Assembly: GCA_012934845.2 (NCBI GenBank)
Contig: WNNJ02003047.1
Location: 1-64,000, forward strand
Source: Pomphorhynchus laevis
Lineage: Eukaryota > Acanthocephala > Palaeacanthocephala > Echinorhynchida > Pomphorhynchidae
DNA length: 64,000 nt
Reading direction: 5' to 3'
The notes beneath the pieces are model-generated. The model was not told the DNA's origin and did no database searches. It saw only the letters and a list, made by a program, of their open reading frames with translations. The position numbers and the translations under genes were made by a program. Positions within the stretch are counted from its first letter, which is position 1, and each line of letters opens with the position of its first letter. Shown one piece after another: positions 22,681-31,516 of the stretch.

Positions 22681-23530
22681 ACAAGTAAAAGGTGTTCCAA
22701 TGGGTGGTTATAGTAGCCCAATTATAGCTGACTTGTTTTTAAGCTTTATAGAATATGAATTTGTTCATAACTGTGTAAAAACTAAATCTAAACAATATAA
22801 ATATATGAAATATATGTTTCGATACATTGATGATATATGTGTATTTAACTCTAATAATTTTTATTCAATTAGTGAGCACATTTATCCAGAAAGCCTTATT
22901 CTTAACAAAACCAATATTAATGATAAAGAAGGTGTATATCTAGATATGAACATTAAATTAACATTAACTAAAACTACTATTAATTTATATCGTAAAGATG
23001 ACATATTTAAATTTACAAGAAACATATTTTTGCATGAGCATTCATGCATACCATATAATATAAAATATAATACATTAAATAATGAAATTTTAAGAATTGC
23101 AACAATATGTAATGATATTGGCTTTCTTCAAAATCATTTAAATAATTTAATAGATACATATTTTAAACTGAGTTACTATAAAAATAACATCAAGCAGAAA
23201 ATAGTAAAATATATAAATCAACACAATAATATTAAAAATAAATTTAAAATCATTAGCGGAAAATATTTATGGATGGATAATAAATAATATACTTTGTATT
23301 AGAATAGGATACTTGATAATCAAATTTAATCAGAGGAGATACGTTATTAGCATGTATTTGGCCCCGCTGTTATGTTAGGTCGAGGAATATGGGCTGAAAC
23401 CTGATAGCATAGCAGTTCCTTTCGATGACCTCTAATCCTTATTTTGATACATCGTATATCATTTATTAGTCAATTCATAGAAATTGACTTTTATTTTAAA
23501 TTTACATTTTTTATTTTAACTTGATATAAG
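22680..23530 (+). mobile_element. Penelope-like element, RT C-terminal half and 3' end (copy P3)
   Basis: Contains the RT frame at 22700-23287 and the complete 3' region to about 23530: a stem-loop with CTGTTATG/CATAGCAG arms (about 23368-23415), then the terminal hairpin AGTCAATTCATAGAAATTGACT (see findings) and an AT-rich end. It is 5'-truncated within the RT, at the TTTAGACAAGTAAAAGG word (about 22676). The RT stops at 23287 with no nuclease coding after it. Confidence 0.85.
22700..23287 (+). CDS. PLE reverse transcriptase, C-terminal half (195 aa, uninterrupted)
   Basis: The longest clean PLE RT frame in the window. It begins MGGYSSPIIADLFLSFIEY (RT motif B region; other copy has MGGNSSP), followed by MFRYIDDICVFNS with the catalytic YIDD, YLDMNIKLTLTKT, LYRKDDIFKF (thumb), IPYNIKYNTL, LQNHLNNLIDTYFK and a C-terminus GKYLWMDNK. 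The RT fingers and motif A are absent, so this is a truncated protein. The first Met lies inside motif B and is not a real start. Confidence 0.85.
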   Translation: MGGYSSPIIADLFLSFIEYEFVHNCVKTKSKQYKYMKYMFRYIDDICVFNSNNFYSISEHIYPESLILNKTNINDKEGVYLDMNIKLTLTKTTINLYRKDDIFKFTRNIFLHEHSCIPYNIKYNTLNNEILRIATICNDIGFLQNHLNNLIDTYFKLSYYKNNIKQKIVKYINQHNNIKNKFKIISGKYLWMDNK

Positions 23531-23699
23531 TATTTTAACTTGAACTTCTTCGAAGGGTAGCGAAAATTCATCACTCGTATTTCGAATTAAATTTTTTAAA
23601 TTCAAAAATATTCAAATCTATTGCAGATAATTCGTATATAAATTACATAAAAATAATTCGTATATAAATTACATAAAAAAATACATAAAAATCCAATAT

Positions 23700-24250
23700 G
23701 GTTAATATGTAGTGTGTTTAAATGTACATTAAAACCACTTTCTGTCTATATGAATAAAATACTTAAAGTAATTAAAGCACACTTTAAAAAATATTGCAAG
23801 GTAATCGAAATTAATACTGGTATAAAACACTATTTCAGTATTAATTCTACAAAAGAATTTTTAGAACAGACAAAAGGAATAAATTTTCAAAATATAAATA
23901 CATACGATTTTAGTACGCTTTATACAAATCTAGATTTAGTAGATATTAAAGAAGCGTTAGTAAAATTAATTAATTTTATATTCGGAAAAAGATATACATA
24001 TATATGTTATAATAATTATAACGCCTATCTAACAAAAATTAAACCATCAAGTAAATATAAATACATCATTAGCATGTATTTGACCCCGCTGCTATGTTGG
24101 GTAGAGGAGTTAGGAGCCGAAACCTGATAGCATAGCAGTTCCTCTTGATAACCTCTAATTCTTATTCTGATACAGCGTCTGTTATTTATTTGTCAATTCA
24201 TAAAAATTTGCTTTTATTTTAAATTTACATTTTTTATTTTAACTTGATAT
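23700..24250 (+). mobile_element. Penelope-like element copy P4 (internal deletion)
   Basis: Frame 23714-24127 gives the RT N-terminal part: KVIKAHFKKYCKVIEINTG, NINTYDFSTLYTNLDLVDI (motif A) and YNNYNAYLTKIKPSSKY. It then jumps directly to the 3' region at about 24060 (ATCATTAGCATGTATTTGAC...). Motifs B and YIDD are missing. The 3' stem-loop (CTGCTATG at about 24090, CATAGCAG at about 24133) and terminal hairpin region follow, to about 24250. Confidence 0.85.
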
Positions 24251-24299
24251 GAGTTATATAATTTATTATTTATAATAATTTATTATTTAATTTCTCAAA

Positions 24300-24480
24300 T
24301 GATACCATTCCGCGTGAATTTTTGTAATCATATAAGCCAGACGCGGAAGAACAACGAAGAGCACTGATAGATGTCGTTTCATCATCACTATGACTCTTCA
24401 GTGCTAGCTCCCTCCCACTGCTGGATGCAGAGGAGGACTAGCAGACGGATCTATCAAAGAGCCGTTATCATTTATAATTA
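24300..24480. other. GC-richer unexplained block
   Basis: A short island of mixed base composition inside AT-rich DNA, with CGCGGAAGAACAACGAAGAG, CTAGCTCCCTCCCACTGC and GCAGAGGAGGACTAGCAGAC. CCTCC pairs with GGAGG across about 15 bp. It may be a SINE or short element fragment; no family recognised. Confidence 0.35.
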
Positions 24481-25440
24481 TTAAATTATTTTTTATTTAT
24501 AAATAATAAATATTATTATTACTTGTAGATTGTGTAGAATTTATAATAAGAAGCCGTAATTTGAAAAAAAAACAAAAAGATCACAATTCGTGACAACTTC
24601 AAAAATTATACTTGTTTAAAATTTAAATATTGAATGTATTTTATCACAGTCGAAATATTATTTAATTTTCAATATATTCCTAGATACTTAGCCTTAGATT
24701 TTATCCATATCCAAGAATCATAAGAATTTTTGTATTTATAGATACAAAGTACATTTTGAATTACTTTGGCAGAGTGCAAATGTGGTATACAACATACAAC
24801 TGTTCTATAGCATACAACTGTTCTCATATTTATAAATCGAAACCTTTCATGTTACTAACGTATCATTTAAAAAATTTCAATTATTAAATTATAGATTGAA
24901 TAATAATACAATAATACCATACAATTTCATACATTTATGTATGAATGTACATATCTGTACAATTTTATATATAAATGTACTTATTAACATTCTGAATTGT
25001 GTAAAAGTGAAAAATATCAAACCATAAGGTTTGTTAAAAGTTTAATAGTTGATAAAATATCAATTTAGTCAATTCAATATTCCTATGGTAACCTGTAATT
25101 TTAGAAATTAGCTTGAATGTAATATTTAAAATATTTACATAATCGACAATTTGAAGGAAAATGTCTGGAACTAATCTTGCACAATTCCTATACGGTTTAC
25201 AGTTGAATCGCAGTACTCATATATTATCACATTTACATAAGTATAAAAACAATCAGTATCCATTGAGCCTTCATCTGTCGTGTAGATTAGATTTTTTAGC
25301 AGTTTTATCATCGATTTATTACATCCAAGAAGGGTAATGTGATTTTCATTTACCTTTAAATTAAACTTCTTTGTGTAAACAATGACTAGATAACATCTTG
25401 TCAATCTAACATTATTTGATATTATGAGCACTTAATTACA
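24481..25440. other. AT-rich spacer, nothing recognised
   Basis: No element, RNA gene or credible coding sequence. The 86-residue minus ORF at 25171-25431 has no recognisable family or context. Confidence 0.5.
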
Positions 25441-25504
25441 AAAAATATTTTCGATTTAAATTTTTGATGACATTGCAAGTTACTTTAATCCTAACCATAA
25501 GTCA

Positions 25505-25556
25505 ACAGCAATACGAGGCATTTATGTATTGGTGGACATCATCAGCATTCTGATCC
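25505..25556 (-). ncRNA. Hammerhead ribozyme-like motif H3 (decayed)
   Basis: Minus strand: core CUGAUGA (25545-25539), stem II UGU...ACA (three Watson-Crick pairs replacing GGU...ACU of H4, a compensatory change), then UAAA where GAAA is expected, a 3-bp stem III and GUA. Stem I pairing is poor. Probably inactive, but useful for covariation. Confidence 0.5.
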
Positions 25557-25935
25557 AATACATATGTTTCACGTTTCGGTCTTTTTAATTGTTGGCTGGC
25601 GATCACTCGACTCGTCTGCTTTTATTGGCAGTTAGATTTAATGAAAGAGTTTCGTCTTACATTTTGCAAATTTAATTGAAATCGTTTTTGATTTTAAATT
25701 AAATCTGCGCTGGTAGGGGAGGTGATACCTCGAATTTAAAAACCTACCTATTTTTCCTAAAACTAGTCATCTTTAGTTTGCGTCATAATTTTAAGTTGAC
25801 ATAAATTTTAAGTTGTGCAGTCATTGCAGAACTGGAATTTTTGATGACACTGCACGTTACTTAAATAGTGTATATAACTCAACGTTTGATGACTATTTTA
25901 TTCTGCACGCTACTTTAATCATATCTATAAGCCAA

Positions 25936-25981
25936 CAACAGTACACTACATTTCAGTATTGGTGGACCTCATCAGCTACTG
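25936..25981 (-). ncRNA. Hammerhead ribozyme-like motif H4 (best conserved core)
   Basis: Minus strand 5' to 3': stem I CAGUAG (25981-25976), CUGAUGA (25975-25969), stem II GGU with loop CCACCAAU and ACU, GAAA, short stem III AUG-UAG-UGU (wobble pairs), GUA, predicted cleavage between 25942 and 25941, then CUGUUG (25941-25936) closing stem I (six pairs, two of them wobbles). All invariant core residues of a type I hammerhead are present. Confidence 0.65.
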
Positions 25982-26084
25982 ATCCAATACCTATATTTCA
26001 TGTTTCGGTCCCTTTAATGTTGGCTGACGATCACTCGACTCGTCTGACTTTATAGTCAACAGTTGCTTTAGCATACTTTAAAAT

Positions 26085-26125
26085 AAATAATTTACAGTTT
26101 TTAATATCATGTCCTATTACTATTA
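26085..26125 (-). repeat. Short PLE endonuclease fragment
   Basis: AAAATAAATAATTTACAGTT and the following TTTAATATCATGTCCTATTA match 31791-31830, where the minus strand encodes IGHDIKNCKLFIL of the PLE GIY-YIG region. It lies inside the hammerhead array and in the same orientation as the hammerheads there. Confidence 0.75.
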
Positions 26126-26756
26126 TTAAACTAGTCATCAAATTCACCAATCGATTGATCGTTCGTTTATTTGCATGTGCTTAGGCAATGTCAAAAAAAC
26201 ACATCGTTCTTAGGTTTTAATTAAAGTCGATCTAATTGATTTATTGCTATGTCAAAGTTGTCTAAGTCGGATACATACCGGTAAACTTTAGGTGAAATGT
26301 GGATGAATAGGACATCGATTTAATCAGCATTCTTAATATTGGCGATTTTTGCAAGAAATTTTGTGAAGCGACGCTTCCAGTGTAAGATACACACTTCAGA
26401 ATACGAGCTGTTGGGAATCTCGGATTTTCAAACTCAAATCAGAGCTGTTGAGAAGTGTGTTGATGAACTCTTCAACCGCTCTTCTGATTTGAAATTAAAT
26501 CAGCGTTGGTAGGGGAAGGTTCTGCCTTCTATTTAAAAACGCACCTATTTTTCCAAATAATTACTATTAACAAACTAGTCATATATAGTTTTTTCCTAAT
26601 TAAATAGAATAGAATAGAATAGAATTTATTTAGAGTGGCCTTTGTGGTAAAATAGAACCATTTACGGGCCCACTATAAAAATTAAAAGACAAGTTTACTT
26701 CCGATGAATGCTTGAACTTGTATGTAAAGTTATTGAATTGATTGCGGCTGAAAGTG

Positions 26757-28334
26757 TTATTTTAGTTCGTTCACAAGAAGTATGGCGATCAAGGAAGTTT
26801 TGAAGAGTTTAAGCGACGTCAAAGATTTTGTGTCTCGAGGAAGTTTGTTCCAAAAACGTGGTGCAGCGATGGTGAACGCACGATATCCGTGATTACCATT
26901 GTGACGGGGGACGAAAAGCGAGTCGGAGCGATGACTTCTTAGGGAGAGACCAGTCGTCATATAGGATGCGCTATCAGGAAGATATAGATAAGGAGGGTTG
27001 TGCCGGAATTTGATTTGCCATGCAAGTGTGAGAATTTGAGAGGTTATGCGGCTCGGAATGTCGAGCCAGTTAAGGATGCGGAGGGTGTTGGAGATGTGGT
27101 CGTACTTGCGAAGGCGGAAGATGACTCTTGCAGCCGTGTGCAGAATCCTTTGTAAATAGTAAAATTGATATGCTGGACAGTTTACGAGAAGACCTAAACA
27201 ATATTCTAGACGAGGCATGAAAATGCTGGAGATTAAAATAGCTGTCGATTTGACGTCGAGGTTTCTACGGACACTTCGGATGTCACGGAGGATGAGGGAG
27301 CATGAACTGATCTTGCTACGAATGAAAGGCAGAAACGAGAGATTATTGTCAAAAGGGACACCGAGGATTGTCATGATAGTCACTTCTGGTAGACGGAAAT
27401 TGTGTATGCATACTGGAAAATCGAGGGTGCAAGAGTGGCGCGGTGTTATCCACATCATGTTAGATTTCTCGTTGTTTAAAAACATACGGATTGAACAAAG
27501 ATATGTGTGAATAGCAGAGATGCAAGACGATGCATCGGAAGCGAGGTTGGATGCAGATGTGAGTGTGCATGATGCGTAGATTACTATATCGTCAGCGTAC
27601 TGAATAACTTCAAAGCCAAAAGGGACCACGATGGAAGATAAATCACCAACAAGAAGGGTGAAAAGAAGCGGCCCTAGAACGGATCCTTGTGGTACACCGC
27701 AGCTGAGAGGAACCGGCGCAGAAGAGTTGGAGTTGGAGACTACGTGATAAGAGCGATTTGAGAGGTAGGATTTGAACCAAGAAATGACATGAGACGAGAA
27801 GCAGTAACGTTGTCTGAGACATGAGAGAAGTATAGTGTGATCAACTACATCAAAGGCGGAGGATAAATCAAGTGAAATTACAAGGCCTACTAGATGTTTG
27901 TCAAGAGCAAGAAGTAGATCATTGGAGAGTTTTGTGCATGCGGTCATAGTAGAATGTTGAGGTCGATATGCTGATTGAAAAAGTGGAAACATAGAATTTG
28001 ATGATATGTAGTTGCTTACCTGTCTGAGGATGAGACGCTCGAAAAGTTTTGAGATGGTCGGAAGGTTTGATATTGGTCTATAGGAGGAGGCGGAACTTGG
28101 ATCAAGATGATGCTTCTTTAATAATGGGCGAACTATGGCATGTTTGAACAACGAAGGGTAGTGTGATAAATGGATAGACATGTTGAAGACACTTGTGAGA
28201 TAAGGGCTGATGGTGTCACTTAGTAACTTTAAAATGTATGTTGGAACAGGATCGAGAGGATAGGTTGAATTGGGTAATCGTGTTAGGGCATCAGATACAC
28301 TTTCGATGAAACAGTTCAGTATGATATGGGGCAA
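26757..28334 (-). CDS. LINE family A ORF2, reverse transcriptase part (copy 2)
   Basis: 525 residues with the full RT core: YRPISNLPTISKLFERLIL, SLDLSSAFDVVDH, GVPQGSVLGPLLFTLLVGD, QYADDIVIYA and LGVPFDNNLSFLPF. The C-terminal region LNWLDIPSRITSQ ... RFWNKLPRDTKSL ends in KLFKTSLIAILLVNELK. The frame starts 34 bp after the end of the endonuclease frame (28369), so one frame break separates the halves. The Met used is internal to the real ORF2. Confidence 0.9.
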   Translation of the reverse strand: MPHIILNCFIESVSDALTRLPNSTYPLDPVPTYILKLLSDTISPYLTSVFNMSIHLSHYPSLFKHAIVRPLLKKHHLDPSSASSYRPISNLPTISKLFERLILRQVSNYISSNSMFPLFQSAYRPQHSTMTACTKLSNDLLLALDKHLVGLVISLDLSSAFDVVDHTILLSCLRQRYCFSSHVISWFKSYLSNRSYHVVSNSNSSAPVPLSCGVPQGSVLGPLLFTLLVGDLSSIVVPFGFEVIQYADDIVIYASCTLTSASNLASDASSCISAIHTYLCSIRMFLNNEKSNMMWITPRHSCTLDFPVCIHNFRLPEVTIMTILGVPFDNNLSFLPFIRSKISSCSLILRDIRSVRRNLDVKSTAILISSIFMPRLEYCLGLLVNCPAYQFYYLQRILHTAARVIFRLRKYDHISNTLRILNWLDIPSRITSQILTLAWQIKFRHNPPYLYLPDSASYMTTGLSLRSHRSDSLFVPRHNGNHGYRAFTIAAPRFWNKLPRDTKSLTSLKLFKTSLIAILLVNELK

Positions 28335-28368
28335 GGTAGGAGAAACTAGAAGATAATGGTACGTGGAT

Positions 28369-29670
28369 TTAGGTCAAAGTTCGAGCTATTTTGCGTTGCA
28401 AATGAGATGCGAATTCGTTGGAAGAGATAGAGATAGACGTGACGGATTTGTTTCTACCCAAAAGGTTATTAATGGATTTCCACGCGTATTGATGATTGTC
28501 ACGCAAAGATATTTTGCTTTGCCAGTATGAGGAGCATTTTGAGTTCAAAAGATATCGGTATTTGCGTCGAAATTCGAGGTATTCTGAGTAAGATGAGTTT
28601 AATAGCTCGGTGATATTACGACGACGGAATCTTGAGTGCATTCGGTGAAGGTGTCGTAAGGAGCGCTTGGCTCTTCGGCAATCGCTATCGAACCAGGGCG
28701 CTCCTGACTGACGGCGAGGCGTACATTGTTTGAACGGCAAAATCATATCGAGTATGCCAATAAGTTCAGTGCTGTACATGTTGGTTAAGTCGTCAAGTGA
28801 AGTGTTAGTAAAGGCGGCAAAAATTAGGAGTGGGGACGAGAGAAGGTTTATACGCAAGTTATTTAGATCAAGTTGTTTCCATGGACGATATATATGGGGA
28901 TGAGTAGGGTGTGGAGGATCATTGGTTTCAATGTTAATGGTGAGAAGGTAATGGTCGGATAGGCCCACATCTTTCACAGAAACGGTGCTGCAAGTAGACG
29001 ATGATTGAACAAAGATGCAATCAATGGTGCCACCTTGGATATGAGTGGATTCAGTAGGGATATATCTGAAGCCAAAGTCTGATAATGTCTTGAGTAGGTG
29101 TGACGAGTGAGCGCATGATGGTCTGTCAAGTCGAATGTTGAGGTCACCAAGAATAATGACGGGAGATGATGTAATGCTTAGGTTAGAGAGCATATCAAAG
29201 AGTTCGTCAAAGAATGTAAGACATGGCGCAGATAAGCCTAGTCGATAGATAAGGGCGAAACAAATTCGTCTACTGAAGTGTATAGCGTTAAAGCACATCA
29301 GCTCGAATGACGTAGGGGCAACTGGAAAGTTTAGAACATGTAACGATATAGCGGGCAAAGAAAAGGAAAGTAGACCACCATGGTTGATTGTTCCTGGATC
29401 ACCATGTCGAGCACGTTTAGCAACGTTTAGGTTAAGCGATACGAGTCTTTGAATGGATATGTCGTTTGTGGAATGCCAAAATTCGGTTAGGCAGAGAAGT
29501 GAAAGTGAGTAATTTTGGAAGACTTCGAGAGCAAGTTCAAGTTTGTGGAGTAAGGAACGAATGTTGATGAGACCGATATTAAGTGAGTATTTAGAAGGAG
29601 AATTTAGGGAGGATGATTTGGAGTTTGATAGCGCGAAACAACCCAAGGAAGAGGAGGGAGAATCAGACAA
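28369..29670 (-). CDS. LINE family A ORF2, endonuclease and linker (copy 2)
   Basis: 433 residues with a complete APE-type endonuclease: LNIGLINIRSL near residue 29, LLCLTEFW (Glu), ALIYRLG, ILGDLNIRLDRP, GGTIDCIFV and VGLSDHYLLTI (SDH). The linker follows (WFDSDCRRAKRSLRHLHRMH, SYWQSKISLRDNH) up to LQRKIARTLT, where the frame breaks. The start MSDSPSSSLGCF is the natural ORF2 start, shortly after ORF1. Most complete endonuclease of the family here. Confidence 0.9.
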   Translation of the reverse strand: MSDSPSSSLGCFALSNSKSSSLNSPSKYSLNIGLINIRSLLHKLELALEVFQNYSLSLLCLTEFWHSTNDISIQRLVSLNLNVAKRARHGDPGTINHGGLLSFSLPAISLHVLNFPVAPTSFELMCFNAIHFSRRICFALIYRLGLSAPCLTFFDELFDMLSNLSITSSPVIILGDLNIRLDRPSCAHSSHLLKTLSDFGFRYIPTESTHIQGGTIDCIFVQSSSTCSTVSVKDVGLSDHYLLTINIETNDPPHPTHPHIYRPWKQLDLNNLRINLLSSPLLIFAAFTNTSLDDLTNMYSTELIGILDMILPFKQCTPRRQSGAPWFDSDCRRAKRSLRHLHRMHSRFRRRNITELLNSSYSEYLEFRRKYRYLLNSKCSSYWQSKISLRDNHQYAWKSINNLLGRNKSVTSISISSNEFASHLQRKIARTLT

Positions 29671-29698
29671 TTTTCGCCTCGTTGTTGTTTGCGATTTA

Positions 29699-30757
29699 TC
29701 ATGATGTCATATGGAGGGTGGTGATATATTTGGTTGAATTTCGGCGGAGATTAAATGATTTTTTTTGCAAACGAATAACTCGGTTATTGCGAATTATAAA
29801 TTTATGCGAAGGATCCGCCAAACGTTTTTTGTGTAATTGTTTCTTGAGTAATTTTAGTGCTTTCACCTCAGGTGGTGAGAGATCCGGGCTTACATAAGCG
29901 TTGTGAAATCGAGTCGATTCTCTCAGTTTGTAGGCATTATTCAGAATTGACGTGGTGGTTGCTTCATCAGATGTAACAAGTATCCACGGAGGAATATCCT
30001 GACGTTTTGCAGGGAGTCGGCGTAAATACAAACGACATGTGGATGCACAAGACACGTTCAACGATGCGATAAGATCCGATACTAAAGCAAGATCGTCTGA
30101 TGAATTAGGTAGTCCACGTATTATTACGTTTGATGAGCGCCGTTGTTGCCTATCACATGCTTGAATTATTGTTAGGGGAGATGTTGATTGACCATCGAAT
30201 TGAGATGTTGCGAGTACTGAGCGAGTCACTTCATTGCGGATAATATACGCGAAAGTTTGACGAGGTATTGAGAACTCTGGATTAGAAGTTGGCACGGAAG
30301 GCGAAGAAGTGAGATTGAGAGATTCTATTCTTGTTTGTAGATCATTAATAGAGGAATTGGCGCTCGCTAACGACTCTTTTAAGTCGGATAATAACTTAGC
30401 GGAACATAACCCACACAGAAAATCTCGTATGAAAAATTCCCTGGAAACTTGGCATGGCACTTTTACGGAAGAATATATCGGACAATCCAACGCGGTACAC
30501 TTTAAATCTAGTGAAACAAATTCCCCTTGTGTGATAATAGGTGACAAGGATGGTAATACACAGTTTGGAATCTGTATAGCGCTAGCAGCAAGAGAAGGAT
30601 TGAATTGCAACACAGAATCTCTAAGACGATTTGTTGAGATGTCGTTGTAGAGTAATGTGGAATTTTCACTATTTAGAGGTAAATGGCTTTCTACATATCG
30701 TGATCGGTTTATTTCTTTAGAATTACCGTTTTCACAGTTTTGAGCATAACAGTCCAC
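29699..30757 (-). CDS. LINE family A ORF1 (copy 2, damaged ends)
   Basis: 352 residues, same protein as copy 1 ORF1 but starting inside the Cys-rich region (MDCYAQNCENG): the upstream start is present near 30844 but is followed by an in-frame stop at codon 7. A few extra residues (YNDIS) lie after STLL. The C-terminus departs from copy 1 after NNRVIRLQK through a frame change. The central PHD-like cluster and the C-terminal RNA-binding-like part are intact. Confidence 0.85.
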   Translation of the reverse strand: MDCYAQNCENGNSKEINRSRYVESHLPLNSENSTLLYNDISTNRLRDSVLQFNPSLAASAIQIPNCVLPSLSPIITQGEFVSLDLKCTALDCPIYSSVKVPCQVSREFFIRDFLCGLCSAKLLSDLKESLASANSSINDLQTRIESLNLTSSPSVPTSNPEFSIPRQTFAYIIRNEVTRSVLATSQFDGQSTSPLTIIQACDRQQRRSSNVIIRGLPNSSDDLALVSDLIASLNVSCASTCRLYLRRLPAKRQDIPPWILVTSDEATTTSILNNAYKLRESTRFHNAYVSPDLSPPEVKALKLLKKQLHKKRLADPSHKFIIRNNRVIRLQKKSFNLRRNSTKYITTLHMTS

Positions 30758-31004
30758 GCAAGTACGACCAGCTTTAGCACAGATGCAACTTCGACATATT
30801 GAGTTTTTACTGTTAGAGGAACATCATCGTGAAGAAGTAGACATTACTCGGTTAGATGTTCTTGAAATAGTTTTGGTTGCATTCGTTTGCTCCATCTGTC
30901 GCGGTTCAGTATGTAAATATTAAGTATGTAATTCTTCTTAAATATTTGTTTTCCTTTGTTTTCCTTTATTCTTTGTAAGTAATGTAATTAGTGTATGTTA
31001 TTTA

Positions 31005-31235
31005 TTGTATTCACTTTAGATTTCAAACTTTGTAAGGTCTTTGTAATTTAAAGTTAATATACTTGTGCAATCATTGTTACTATTGAAATTTTGATGACTT
31101 TTTTCATTAGCTGATGAGATCCACTAGTACTGAAATGTAGCATACTGCTGTTGGCTTACAGTTAGGATTAAAGCAACGTGAAGTGTCATCGATTGCACAA
31201 TTGTATAAACTTAAATATATTTTCTAAAATCTAAT
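31005..31235 (+). repeat. Hammerhead unit, right part of array and inverted unit
   Basis: 31005-31098 continues the array unit interrupted by LINE A copy 2. At about 31098 the sequence flips: AGCTGATGAGATCC ... GTTGGCTTACAG ... GTGTCATCGATTGCAC is the reverse complement of the unit seen at 25835-25976. Two units thus meet head-on. Confidence 0.7.
31105..31150 (+). ncRNA. Hammerhead ribozyme-like motif H5 (plus strand)
   Basis: Plus strand: stem I CAUUAG (31105-31110), CUGAUGA (31111-31117), GAU...ACU stem II (weak, one mismatch), GAAA (31132-31135), stem III AUG-UAG-CAU (three canonical pairs, 31135-31143), H17 A (31144), then CUGCUG (31145-31150) closing stem I (five of six pairs, one wobble). 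Core residues complete. Stem III is fully Watson-Crick here where H4 has wobbles. Confidence 0.6.
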
Positions 31236-31308
31236 ACAATAACTGTCTATTATACAACTAAACCTATCATAGTCGTTAATTAATATTTGATTTATTGAAC
31301 AAATTATT

Positions 31309-31338
31309 TATTTATTTAATTTTAAAATTAAATAAATA
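31309..31338. other. Perfect 30-bp AT palindrome
   Basis: TATTTATTTAATTTT (31309-31323) is followed directly by its exact reverse complement (31324-31338). It lies in the rearranged PLE linker. Confidence 0.8.
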
Positions 31339-31388
31339 GACTCAATGAGCTGATTTTTATATTTATTAATAAAGTTTATGGACAGTGT

Positions 31389-31439
31389 ATTAATGATTTT
31401 AAAAACACTTCTTAAAGAAGTGTTTTTAAAATCATTAAT
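31389..31439. other. Perfect palindrome, 25-bp arms, 1-nt loop
   Basis: The left arm 31389-31413 (starts ATTAATGATTTTAAAAACAC) and right arm 31415-31439 are exact reverse complements around one A. A further inverted repeat with AAAGATCTT words follows at 31448-31490. Confidence 0.85.
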
Positions 31440-31516
31440 ATAAAATCAAAGATCTTATTAAAGATCTTTAATTAATCATTAAAGATCTTTTTGCTTATTA
31501 TCTCTTAAAAGTTGTT

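Larger units (their letters stand above)
25458..26600 (-). repeat. Array of diverged hammerhead-bearing units, left part
   Basis: Units share TTTTTGATGACA(C/T)TGCA, GCCAACA, GGTGGACCTCATCAGC, TTTCATGTTTCGGTC, CGATCACTCGACTCGTCTG, a GGTAGGGGA word and ACTAGTCAT (25762, 26130, 26574). Spacing is about 370-440 bp. Two units carry hammerhead-like motifs on the minus strand. The array is interrupted at about 26600 by LINE A copy 2 and resumes at 31005 with the expected flank (TTAATATACTTGTGCAATCA, TTGATGAC). Confidence 0.75.
26603..31004 (-). mobile_element. CR1/L2-like LINE, family A, copy 2 (nearly full length)
   Basis: A second, nearly identical copy of the LINE at 826-5115, about 4.40 kb long, on the minus strand. 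The 3' end (left on the plus strand) carries four or five AGAAT pentamers, a microsatellite-like tail. It contains the about 115-bp and 16-bp segments missing from copy 1, but lacks about 20 bp near 28307 that copy 1 has. ORF1 has an early stop and a late frame change; ORF2 is split between endonuclease and RT. It inserted into the hammerhead array: the flanking ACTAGTCATATATAG (left) and TTAATATACTTGTGCAATCA (right) together restore a unit. Confidence 0.92.

Noticed and set aside
25171-25431. 86-codon minus ORF
   Set aside because: No recognisable domain or context; compatible with chance in AT-rich DNA.
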